A stretch of 27,484 nt of DNA from a virus. Within the stretch, counting starts at the first letter, position 1. Each line of letters starts with the position of its first letter. Below are positions 15,750-21,916 of this stretch, piece by piece. The notes under the pieces were generated by a model. That model ran no database searches. It was not told the origin of the DNA and saw only the letters and a list, made by a program, of their open reading frames with translations. Where the stretch lies: IMG/VR virus record IMGVR_UViG_3300036651_000126, positions 1 through 27,484 of that record; one strand, given 5' to 3'. Made by a program: the position numbers and the translations under genes.

Positions 15750-17841
15750 GAACATCACGTACCACCAGACTGCGGCTCGTAAGGGTCGCCGCACCCGTAA
15801 CGACTCCGCCGCCATCGGCGGTCTGGGCCTGGCAGGGCTCGCGGCCACCCCGAAGAAGCCCGGGTTTTTTGGCAATTCGCACCTGAGGGAGAGCGCGAAC
15901 GAGACAAATCGCATTGCCTCGGCAGAGCATCGCGCTTCCTCGTCCTTCTCTGGGGCGGACAGGGTCAAGGGTCATGTGGCGACCGAAATGGGCCGCGTTG
16001 CGAACCTGGCTGGCGACGTGCGACACACGGTCCACCCCGGGCGCGGTCTCGCTGAGGCTGCGGTGGGGGTCGGTGCGGCTGGGATTGCAGCAGGCGAGGC
16101 CCGTAACTTCCACCACACCCGGCAGGAGCAGAAGTTGCGCCGCAACCGGGGCGTCTCCAAGTCTGCCTTCCTTGATGAAAGCGTGAGCAAGGCCATGAAG
16201 GGCAGGCAGGTCTACTGCAAGCAGCACGGCAAGTTCGACGCGTGCGCCGAATCGGTGGAGAAGGCCTACAAGGCCAAGCCTAAGCCGGGCGACCCGGGCT
16301 TCATGGGCCACGCCATCAAGAATGCCCACAAGCGTCACCGTGCGGCCCTCCAGCGCTCCAAGACGGAGAACCTGGGTGACAACGGGATCGTCCACGCGGT
16401 CGGCAAGGCTGCCAAGTTCCCCCAGGGTGGCGACGACGGCATCCGGCACCTGACCGGTACCTCGCACATCACCACCTCGGTGGAGGGTCGCGGGACTGGC
16501 AAGTTGGTGGCCTGTGAGGTCGGCAACCGCCAGTTCGATGGCACCCCGATGATGGGTCACGCCAAGGGACACGCTGCGATCCTCCGGCAGGACAAGCAGG
16601 GCAAGTCCTCGCCTGCTACGGCTGCGGTGGGTGGCACCAGCCTGCGCGAGCAGGTCCCTGGCAAGAGCGTCTCCAAGGCGCATGAGGCTGACCCGTTCGA
16701 GGTGTTCTCTAAGGCCTCCATGTTCGGGACCAAGGGTGACAAGCGGAACACCAAGTACTACGCGGCTGCCACTGGCGGCTCCACGCTCGGCGGCCTTGTT
16801 GGTCGCTCAGCCGGGGGTGAGGTCGCCGGGGTCGCCGGGAACCGGACCGCGTTCGAGGCCGCCAAGGCGGGGCACGAGGCTGCTACTGATGCCACGCTTA
16901 GTAGCCGCGCCTGGGGCGGCGGGGCGATTGAGTCAATCAAGGCTGGACAGAAGGCAGCCAAGGTGGCCCGAAATGCCGTCCCTGGCTACAAGGCTGTCGA
17001 AAGGGGCGGCCTGATTGGTGCTGGCGTCGGCGCGGCTGGCGCAGCCGGGGCCTACGCGATGCACCGCCACAACAAGGGCATGGGTGTCCAGAAGTCGGCT
17101 GACCCGTTCGAGGTTGAGAAGGCCGAGAACAAGAATGTCCGCGCGAGCGGGGCGGCTCGCTACGGCCTAGGGCCCATCTTCACCGCCAAGAAGGGGAAGA
17201 AACTCGCCGCTACGGGGACCATGTTCGGACACTCCCTCGGCGGTGCGGTGGGGGGCGGCGTGACGGGAGCAGGTGCCGGGGCCGCTATTGGGCGTGTAGT
17301 GGGGGGCAAGGAAGGCATGATCGGCGGAGCCAGCCTGGGCGCGCTTGGCGGCGAAATTGCTGGCTCGGTTGCAGGAGCGCGCCATGCTGCCGACAAGAAT
17401 GCTCGCCTGGGTCGCCTCAAGAGCCACTATGTTGTGCAGAAGTCAGCCTTCCTTGACGAGGGCGTCTCCAAGGCGGTCAAGAAGGCCGAGCGGCCCGAGG
17501 AAGCGAAGAAGGGCCAGCACCCTCCCGAGGTGCACGCCTACATCGCTGAGAAGAAGAAGGACCTGAGCAAGTCTCACGACGCCTTCCTGGTGGACATCGA
17601 GAAGTTCGATGGCTTTGGTGCGGCCAAGAATGTCATCCCGGGGATCAGGCAGGCTGGCAGCCTGGCTGCCGGTGCGGTCAAGACCAACCCCATGGCCGCA
17701 GGCGTGGCTGGCGGGGCTGTCGGCGGTGGCCTGATGGGCAAGAAGAAGGTCAGGGACGCCATCGGTGGTGCAGCGGGCGTGGGTGCCGGAATCGGTGCAG
17801 CCAAGGGCGTGAAGGCGTTCCGCGCGTTCAAGGCGATCTAG
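15742..17841 (+). CDS. Gly/Ala-zipper protein with repeated peptide tags (699 aa)
   Basis: The chosen start is GTG 15742, because AGAGGAGG lies six bases upstream; the frame is open much further up but overlaps the preceding gene. Hydrophobic Gly/Ala-zipper blocks lie at about residues 24-36, 102-120, 341-366, 422-440, 496-550 and 638-695. Two of the blocks end in His/basic clusters (NFHHTRQEQK, MHRHNKG). Between them sit repeated short motifs: VSKSAFLDE-x-VSKA at 138 and in similar form at 565, DPFEV at 318 and 454, and SKSHDAFLVDIEK at 609. A small Cys-containing globular region spans about 155-300 (VYCKQHGKFDAC, GTSHITTSVEGRGTGKLVACEVG). I recognise no family. Similar zipper segments occur in the 947-aa protease protein, suggesting both act together, perhaps as head-internal or membrane-inserted ejection proteins (inference). 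Confidence 0.82.
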   Translation: MSKNITYHQTAARKGRRTRNDSAAIGGLGLAGLAATPKKPGFFGNSHLRESANETNRIASAEHRASSSFSGADRVKGHVATEMGRVANLAGDVRHTVHPGRGLAEAAVGVGAAGIAAGEARNFHHTRQEQKLRRNRGVSKSAFLDESVSKAMKGRQVYCKQHGKFDACAESVEKAYKAKPKPGDPGFMGHAIKNAHKRHRAALQRSKTENLGDNGIVHAVGKAAKFPQGGDDGIRHLTGTSHITTSVEGRGTGKLVACEVGNRQFDGTPMMGHAKGHAAILRQDKQGKSSPATAAVGGTSLREQVPGKSVSKAHEADPFEVFSKASMFGTKGDKRNTKYYAAATGGSTLGGLVGRSAGGEVAGVAGNRTAFEAAKAGHEAATDATLSSRAWGGGAIESIKAGQKAAKVARNAVPGYKAVERGGLIGAGVGAAGAAGAYAMHRHNKGMGVQKSADPFEVEKAENKNVRASGAARYGLGPIFTAKKGKKLAATGTMFGHSLGGAVGGGVTGAGAGAAIGRVVGGKEGMIGGASLGALGGEIAGSVAGARHAADKNARLGRLKSHYVVQKSAFLDEGVSKAVKKAERPEEAKKGQHPPEVHAYIAEKKKDLSKSHDAFLVDIEKFDGFGAAKNVIPGIRQAGSLAAGAVKTNPMAAGVAGGAVGGGLMGKKKVRDAIGGAAGVGAGIGAAKGVKAFRAFKAI
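16686..16703 (+). repeat. 18-bp exact direct repeat, copy 1 (encodes ADPFEV)
   Basis: The 18 bases GGCTGACCCGTTCGAGGT occur identically at 17097-17114, 411 bases downstream and in the same reading frame. Each copy encodes Ala-Asp-Pro-Phe-Glu-Val and is followed by a Lys within four residues. Identity at synonymous positions suggests recent internal duplication of this peptide motif or recombination between copies. Confidence 0.85.
17097..17114 (+). repeat. 18-bp exact direct repeat, copy 2 (encodes ADPFEV)
   Basis: This is the partner of 16686-16703, with perfect identity over 18 bases. Here the motif is preceded by VQKS and followed by EKA, and it lies directly after a Gly/Ala-rich segment ending in a His/basic cluster. 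Confidence 0.85.
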
Positions 17842-17849
17842 GCTGAATT

Positions 17850-18350
17850 ATGCCTCCTTCCACCTACTCCGGGGACCCGGCGACCAGTGACCTCGATCAG
17901 GTGCGATTCCTGCTCGGGGACACTGACGTGTCCAACGCGCTGTTCACTGACGCTGAGATTGAGTGGGGTATCAGCACCTGGGGTCCGCTGTACGGCTCCG
18001 ACCTATTGGTGGCTGCTCAGTTGGCCGAGAACGCTGCCGCCTCCTACGCCCAGCAGGCCTCCTACAACGCCGATGGCGTCTCGGTGTCCTTCGGGCCCAT
18101 TGGGGATGCCCTGCGTGCCGTAGCGGCCAGCCTGAAGAACCAGTACGCCATGGCTGCCCAGTCTGGCGTGATGCCTGACGCTGGTGGAGTGACTCCTGGT
18201 GAGGGGATGATCCCCAACACCCGGAACTTCATGTTCGGCATCAGGATGGACGACAACCCGAGCGCTGGCCAGCAGGACTTCGGTGGCGAGTGGCCTGCTG
18301 ACTTCTACAACGAGAGCACCTGGGGAGCACCGGGTGAGTGGTCGCCGTGA
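17850..18350 (+). CDS. Head-to-tail adaptor (neck connector)
   Basis: ATG 17850 lies eight bases after the previous stop, with only a weak ribosome binding site. The 166-aa product has the pattern of a gp6/gp15-type adaptor: an N-terminal DLDQVRFLLGDTD followed by ALFTDAEIEWGIS, then a helical AAQLAENAAASYAQQA. The LxxVRxLLGDxD...xLxDxEI pattern is typical for these ring-forming proteins, which dock under the portal. The C-terminal third is a Gly/Pro-rich acidic tail that may bind the next neck ring. It is first in the neck module, and its stop overlaps the next GTG start (GTGA). Confidence 0.85.
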   Translation: MPPSTYSGDPATSDLDQVRFLLGDTDVSNALFTDAEIEWGISTWGPLYGSDLLVAAQLAENAAASYAQQASYNADGVSVSFGPIGDALRAVAASLKNQYAMAAQSGVMPDAGGVTPGEGMIPNTRNFMFGIRMDDNPSAGQQDFGGEWPADFYNESTWGAPGEWSP

Positions 18351-18799
18351 GCGGGTTCACCAGGGGGCAGGCCCTCGATAACACCTCGGCAGACCCCCAC
18401 ATGGGCGACATGTCCCAGCGGGAAGGCGTCGAGCGCAGCAGCGAGGTCCTGAAGAAGGGCCGAACCGTGAAGACCCCTACCGGGCATCAGGTTTCAGTGC
18501 ATGGGCCTCGCGCTGTGGTGATTGCGCGCACTTTGGACCATGATCGCAGTGGACGCCCGGCCCCACTCATGCATGTCACCACCGTGGAGTCGGTCCGCTC
18601 TGGAGAGGCCGCGAAGACCTTCCAGAAGCACGCCAAGGCAATGGGACGGCATATTGCCAACCCGGCCTCCCTCCACGAGGAGATGGTGCATGGTGTCACG
18701 CAGGCAGCCTCGAAAGGATTTCTGGGGACTGGGCTCTTTCGCAAGAGCCTGGACGGTCACGATGCCTTCTTCGGAGGCCAGCGATGCGCAACGGACTGA
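18347..18799 (+). CDS. Tag-bearing hypothetical protein in neck module (150 aa)
   Basis: The chosen start is GTG 18347, overlapping the adaptor stop as GTGA; GTG 18338 is an in-frame alternative. The product has a basic, His-containing body (VKTPTGHQVSVHGPRAVVIARTLDHDRSGRPAPLMHVTTVES). A helical segment follows (FQKHAKAMGRHIANPASLHEEMVHGVTQA), and the C-terminus carries the GHDAFFGG tag near the end (FRKSLDGHDAFFGG). The gene lies between two standard neck genes but resembles neither. Its end overlaps the next gene by 16 bases. A role is not assignable from sequence; the shared tag groups it with the 110-aa, 70-aa and 699-aa proteins. Confidence 0.75.
   Translation: MSGFTRGQALDNTSADPHMGDMSQREGVERSSEVLKKGRTVKTPTGHQVSVHGPRAVVIARTLDHDRSGRPAPLMHVTTVESVRSGEAAKTFQKHAKAMGRHIANPASLHEEMVHGVTQAASKGFLGTGLFRKSLDGHDAFFGGQRCATD
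18750..18774 (+). repeat. 25-bp near-identical repeat, copy 2 (encodes DGHDAFFG)
   Basis: This is the partner of 14814-14838. It encodes DGHDAFFGG close to the C-terminus of the 150-aa protein. The GGAGG at 18773-18777, at the edge of this repeat, also serves as the ribosome binding site for the gene at 18784. Confidence 0.85.
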
Positions 18800-19206
18800 C
18801 CAAGCGGGGCACCCAGATGGTGCAACGGATGGCTACCTCTCAGATGCTCCAGACCTGCGTCGTGGAGAGGGTCTCAGCGGTCACCTACGACACTGCGACC
18901 TTGGAGGCTACTGCTGGCTCCCGCACCACGATCTACACCGGGATTTGCCGGGTCTGGGAGCAGCAGAACCCCTCTCAGGTGATGCTGGGTGAGTCTGAGT
19001 TCGTCCTGTACCAGACCGTCTTGAGCATCCCGTGGGACACCCCGACCGGGAATATCCCAGCCCTGCACGACGAGTTCCAGATTCTGACCTCCCCCACCGA
19101 CCCGAAGTGGGTTGGTAACCGGTTCCGCATCCAGTCGAGCAAGCGTGGTGGCCAGATCATGGCTACCCGCTCCTTCGTGGTCGAGAAGATGGACCCGCGA
19201 CCATGA
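18784..19206 (+). CDS. Head closure/stopper protein (DUF6093-like)
   Basis: ATG 18784 follows GGAGG at six bases and lies inside the end of the previous gene. The 140-aa product is beta-rich. It has CVVERVSAVTYDTATLEA, an IYTGICRVWEQQ turn, then VLYQTVLSIPWDTPTGNIPALHDEFQI, DPKWVGNRFRIQS and ATRSFVVEKM. This organisation matches actinophage DUF6093 proteins, which sit between adaptor and gp10-like genes and probably form the stopper ring that closes the portal channel. It ends in an ATGA overlap. The family assignment is from pattern recall; the role is inferred from gene order. Confidence 0.78.
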   Translation: MRNGLTKRGTQMVQRMATSQMLQTCVVERVSAVTYDTATLEATAGSRTTIYTGICRVWEQQNPSQVMLGESEFVLYQTVLSIPWDTPTGNIPALHDEFQILTSPTDPKWVGNRFRIQSSKRGGQIMATRSFVVEKMDPRP

Positions 19207-19415
19207 GCGGCCACGAGGCATTCTTCTCCAAGGCTGGCACCCATGCTGCTCCGGTAGGGAAACTCAAGCCGCTCAAGCCAGCCTCCTTGGACCACTTCAC
19301 GCACGTCCCAGAGCACCTCCCTGCCGCCAAGGGCGTCCGTGAGGCACTGGGGCGTGAGCGGGATGCCCTCCGGCTCGGAGTGACCCTCCAGCGCGCCGCT
19401 ATGAGGCGGCTATGA
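19203..19415 (+). CDS. Tag-bearing small protein in neck module (70 aa)
   Basis: ATG 19203 overlaps the previous stop (ATGA), and the stop overlaps the next start in the same way, so translation is well supported. The product opens with MSGHEAFFSKAG, an N-terminal copy of the GH[D/E]AFF-x-SK motif. A Lys/Pro-rich linker (GKLKPLKPASLDHF) and a basic helix (VREALGRERDALRLGVTLQRAAMRRL) follow. It resembles no standard neck protein and looks like a tag joined to a short basic helix. Function unknown. Confidence 0.78.
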   Translation: MSGHEAFFSKAGTHAAPVGKLKPLKPASLDHFTHVPEHLPAAKGVREALGRERDALRLGVTLQRAAMRRL

Positions 19416-19864
19416 GTAGCGAGGCTTCAGCCAACATCGACGCGCTCGCTCAGCGCCTGATGCAGGCTGGGCTTTCCTCTGAGCAGGCCGTCACCGAGGC
19501 CATGATGCAGGCGGCCACCTTCATCGCGGCCACGATGAAGTCCCTGGCCCCGGTGGACACCGGCAACCTGCGCGACAGCATCGGCATCCAGTTGCAGGGC
19601 GGCAGCATCATCATCGGTCCGGACATGTCCCAGGCCCCTTACGCAGGCTACGTGGAGTTCGGTACCCAGCCGCACGACATCCGCCCCAAGAACGCTCAGG
19701 CGTTGCGCTTCCAGGTCGGCGGAAGGGTGATCTACGCTCGTGTAGTGCATCACCCTGGTACCGCCCCCGCCCACTACGTTGCCCGCGCGTTCGAGCAATG
19801 GGTGGACAGCCTTGGCCCCATGGCCGCTGATGTTGGTGCTCAACTGATCACCCAGGGGTACTGA
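19412..19864 (+). CDS. HK97 gp10-like tail completion protein
   Basis: ATG 19412 overlaps the previous stop (ATGA). The 150-aa product shows the gp10 family signature. An N-terminal helix (IDALAQRLMQAG) and an amphipathic helix lead into SLAPVDTGNLRDSIGIQ. Then come a beta hairpin (GSIIIGPDM), YAGYVEFGTQPHDIRPKN and a C-terminal HPGTAPAHYVARAFEQW helix. Proteins of this family join the neck to the tail tube and complete the tail. Length is typical. It is followed by a TGATG junction with the tail terminator candidate. Confidence 0.92.
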   Translation: MSSEASANIDALAQRLMQAGLSSEQAVTEAMMQAATFIAATMKSLAPVDTGNLRDSIGIQLQGGSIIIGPDMSQAPYAGYVEFGTQPHDIRPKNAQALRFQVGGRVIYARVVHHPGTAPAHYVARAFEQWVDSLGPMAADVGAQLITQGY

Positions 19865-20331
19865 TGACACACATCCTTGAGATGGCTCCGGTGACGACCT
19901 ACATCTTCACCCAACTCGAAACCCTGAACTTCCCGGTCGGTGACAACTCCTCCCCGTCCACCTCCTATGGGTGGCAGGGCGAGCCCAACGCGGCAGCGAC
20001 CAACTTCACCCCCTGGATGTCGCTGACCGCCATGACGGGTCAGCCGCAGCAAGCACCCACCCTGGACATCTATGAAGATGGCGGCATGTGGGTACTGAAC
20101 TATGTGGTGTTCCACGCGGCGGTCAACCGCACACAGACTCAGACACTGGCCGACCGCGTGCGCAACCTGCTTGCCAGCAGCGCGCCGACGCTGGTGACTG
20201 GGGCGGTGGCCTCCTGGAGCATCCATGGGGTCAAGTGCACCAACATAGGTGGCACGAACCGGGTTGGCGAAGCCACCCCGTACTACTACACCGAGACGGA
20301 CTCTTACGCCGTCTTGGTTTCGGAAGGGTGA
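19864..20331 (+). CDS. Probable tail terminator protein
   Basis: ATG 19864 overlaps the previous stop by one base (TGATG). The 155-aa product starts with MAPVTTYIFTQLETLNFPVGD, the usual short helix and strand of tail terminators. Beta strands follow (LDIYEDGGMWVLNYVVFHAAV), then a helix (QTLADRVRNLLA) and a closing strand set (YYYTETDSYAVLVSEG). Its position, after the gp10-like gene and before the tail tube gene, is the canonical one. Tail terminators cap the tube once it reaches tape-measure length. Call by gene order and general fold pattern. Confidence 0.7.
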   Translation: MTHILEMAPVTTYIFTQLETLNFPVGDNSSPSTSYGWQGEPNAAATNFTPWMSLTAMTGQPQQAPTLDIYEDGGMWVLNYVVFHAAVNRTQTQTLADRVRNLLASSAPTLVTGAVASWSIHGVKCTNIGGTNRVGEATPYYYTETDSYAVLVSEG

Positions 20332-20336
20332 GAAAA

Positions 20337-20546
20337 ATGGCAGCAGCCGGTTACGTGGACATCATCCACAAGGCCACGGGACAGACCTCGACGGTGATTG
20401 CAAGCACGGTTCCCGCTTGGGAATCGGCGGGCTGGACACCCGTGGACAATGGTAATGAAGGGGAAGGCGCAATCAGCGCTCCTGACTCTTCGCTGAACGA
20501 GCAGCCCGGTACCGTTGCGGCGGTGGGCGACCCGAGTGAGGAGTAA
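20337..20546 (+). CDS. Small tail-module protein (69 aa)
   Basis: The chosen start is ATG 20337, five bases after the previous stop; frames that extend further upstream are shadows over the terminator gene. The N-terminal 40 residues (AAAGYVDIIHKATGQTSTVIASTVPAWESAGWTPVD) look like the small domain seen in many actinophages just before the tail tube gene (a GYVxVxHPxTG...xPxWExxGWxPV pattern). The rest is an acidic disordered tail. Function is not established. It may be a minor tail-tube or assembly factor. Confidence 0.72.
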   Translation: MAAAGYVDIIHKATGQTSTVIASTVPAWESAGWTPVDNGNEGEGAISAPDSSLNEQPGTVAAVGDPSEE

Positions 20547-20549
20547 CCC

Positions 20550-21035
20550 ATGAGCAAGATCATCGCGAACCAGACTTCGTGGATCGGCTTTCAGAGCAAC
20601 ATGGCCAACGTGAACGCCATCCACGTTGCCGACATCACCAGCGCGATCAACCTGACGCCGCTGACCATCTCGATCACCGCGAGCACCCAGGGCAACACGA
20701 TCCCGACCCCGACCTTGGACTCGCTGTTCGAGACCTCGGTGGCCGGTGTTGCTCAGGGCTCCTTCACGGGCGACTTCTACCGTGACTCCAACGTGGCGGC
20801 GGACACGGCCTGGACCGCGCTCCCGCGTGGGGCGGTCGGGTACTTCATCGTCTGTCGGTTCGGTGGTAGCAATGTTGCCCCGTACGCCCCGGTGGCGAAC
20901 ACCATCGTGGAGTCTTGGCCGGTTGTCATCACCGCGCGTGCTGCGGCTGCTCTGACTTCCAATCAGGCACAGACCTTCTCGGTCACTGCTGCGGTGCCGA
21001 GCATCCCCAACGAGAACCTCACCGTTCTCGCCTGA
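20550..21035 (+). CDS. Major tail (tube) protein
   Basis: ATG 20550 has GAGGAG six bases upstream. The 161-aa product is beta-rich with small polar residues (LTISITASTQGNTIPTPTLDSLFETSVAGVAQGSFTGDFYRDS). It has a clear tube-protein rhythm in AVGYFIVCRFGG and VESWPVVITAR, ending with a strand set (AQTFSVTAAVPSIPNENLTVLA). It lies between the terminator and the chaperone/tape-measure genes, the standard place. Two hairpins follow, in keeping with a separately abundant transcript. Length is at the small end for tube proteins. Confidence 0.85.
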   Translation: MSKIIANQTSWIGFQSNMANVNAIHVADITSAINLTPLTISITASTQGNTIPTPTLDSLFETSVAGVAQGSFTGDFYRDSNVAADTAWTALPRGAVGYFIVCRFGGSNVAPYAPVANTIVESWPVVITARAAAALTSNQAQTFSVTAAVPSIPNENLTVLA

Positions 21036-21049
21036 GTCATCGAAAAACT

Positions 21050-21071
21050 CCTCTGGATGTGGTGCCAGAGG
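21050..21071 (+). terminator. Hairpin after the tail tube gene, probable terminator
   Basis: CCTCTGG (21050-21056) and CCAGAGG (21065-21071) form a perfect 7-bp stem around an 8-base loop, 14 bases past the tail tube stop. A short A-run (21043-21047) precedes it and no T-run follows. The stem alone is moderate, and its placement supports the call. Confidence 0.5.
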
Positions 21072-21092
21072 TTGGGCGCTGGGCGCGCTAGG

Positions 21093-21129
21093 GTAGGAGC
21101 AGGTAAGCCGGAAGGCTGCCTGCTCCTAC
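21093..21129 (+). promoter_or_regulatory. Long GNRA-capped hairpin upstream of the tail chaperone gene
   Basis: GTAGGAGCAGG (21093-21103) pairs perfectly with CCTGCTCCTAC (21119-21129). An inner AGCC/GGCT stem is capped by a GGAA tetraloop, giving about 15 base pairs with one small internal loop. It ends just 7 bases before the AGAGG ribosome binding site of the next gene. It could be a second terminator, an mRNA end-protector, or a translation control element for the chaperones; sequence alone does not decide. Confidence 0.55.
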
Positions 21130-21147
21130 TGCTATGAGAGGCCCCAC

Positions 21148-21543
21148 ATGCCCACTGAAGTCTCGGAGAACAACGACAAGGTTGCCCTCCTCCTTGGAAA
21201 GCCCAAGTCGCGCCTGACCTTCAAGTTGTACCTCGGAGACGGGGACGACAAGTTCGAGATGGAGATGACCGTCGAGGCGCTCTCCATGAAGGACTATGAC
21301 AAGTTGATTGCCAAGTACCCGCCCACCGATGAGGAGCGGGCCCGGGGGATGACCTACGAACTGGACAAGTTCGCCCCCGCCCTGATCGCCGCCTGCCTGG
21401 TTGAGCCGGACATGACCCTGACCCAGGCCAAGCAGTTGTGGACCAGCGAGAACTGGTCGCGTGGTGACGTGGAGGGAATCTTCACCAAGGTGCTGGAGAT
21501 TAACCACCGGGAGAGCACCGTCCCTTTCACCAATCGCGGCTGA
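21148..21543 (+). CDS. Tail assembly chaperone, short form (lambda G-like)
   Basis: ATG 21148 follows AGAGG six bases upstream. The 131-aa product has an N-terminal beta part (KSRLTFKLYLGDGDDKFEMEMTVEALSMKDYDKL) and a helical C-terminal part (FAPALIAACLVEPDMTLTQAKQLW, then WSRGDVEGIFTKVLEINHRES). This is the usual build of the first tail assembly chaperone, which coats the tape measure protein before the tube polymerises. Near its end lies the slippery heptamer CCCTTTC at 21522-21528. Ribosomes that do not slip terminate at 21541-21543. Confidence 0.9.
   Translation: MPTEVSENNDKVALLLGKPKSRLTFKLYLGDGDDKFEMEMTVEALSMKDYDKLIAKYPPTDEERARGMTYELDKFAPALIAACLVEPDMTLTQAKQLWTSENWSRGDVEGIFTKVLEINHRESTVPFTNRG
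21522..21528 (+). other. Programmed -1 ribosomal frameshift site (C CCT TTC)
   Basis: In the frame of the upstream chaperone the codons are CCT and TTC. The heptamer is a canonical X-XXY-YYZ slippery site with X = C and Y = T. Slipping back one base moves ribosomes into the open frame that contains the second chaperone part. A potential stem downstream pairs GAACT (21542-21546) with AGTTC (21556-21560), extended by CGC 21535-21537 with GCG 21561-21563, starting 6 bases after the site. A G-to-GT shift is the conserved arrangement in lambda-like tails. Confidence 0.85.
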
Positions 21544-21914
21544 ACTATGACGGGCAGTTCGCGCTAGAGATGCGCTACTGCCACGACCACGCGATCCCCC
21601 ACTCCCGGTTCCTAGAGGAGTGGAGTGGGGAGGACCGTGACAAGTTAGTCGCGTACCTGGTCAACGAGGGCGACCGGTGCTCCCAGTGCGGCACCAAGGA
21701 GAGCGAGTGGGAGCAGAACCGCTTCGCCTACGTCGCTGAGACCCACCTCTGCATGGGCTGTTACATCACCGATGCCGAGAACGAGAACAACCGTGACTCC
21801 GAGGGCAAAAGCATGCCCGGCACCACAGTTAAACTGGTTCTGAATACGCCGGAGAAACAGGCTGAGATGCTGGAGTTCGCGGCTCGGATGAGGTCACTTC
21901 AGCGGCAGGAGTAG
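21528..21914 (+). CDS. Tail assembly chaperone, frameshift extension (lambda T-like)
   Basis: This frame is -1 relative to the upstream chaperone and is open from 21504 with no independent ribosome binding site. An ATG exists at 21570, but residues encoded before it (LNYDGQFALEMRYCHDHAIP) look conserved in the T-part of such proteins. That argues for entry by frameshift. The extension is 128 aa, giving a fusion of about 255 aa. It contains FLEEWSGEDRDKLVAYL and a Cys cluster (CSQCG, then CMGC) that may bind zinc. Its C-terminus is charged and helical (EKQAEMLEFAARMRSLQ). The long form normally recruits the tube protein to the tape measure complex. Confidence 0.87.
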   Translation, partial: HQSRLNYDGQFALEMRYCHDHAIPHSRFLEEWSGEDRDKLVAYLVNEGDRCSQCGTKESEWEQNRFAYVAETHLCMGCYITDAENENNRDSEGKSMPGTTVKLVLNTPEKQAEMLEFAARMRSLQRQE

Positions 21915-21916
21915 TC

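Noticed and set aside
15859-15870. CCCGGG followed by six T inside the 699-aa gene, resembling a terminator tail
   Set aside because: The palindrome is only six bases with no loop, so no stem can form. It lies within a well-supported coding frame, and the T-run phase does not make a canonical -1 slippery heptamer.
21570-21914. Independent gene starting at ATG 21570
   Set aside because: There is no ribosome binding site upstream, and conserved-looking codons precede the ATG. A slippery heptamer in the correct phase joins the frame to the first chaperone gene.
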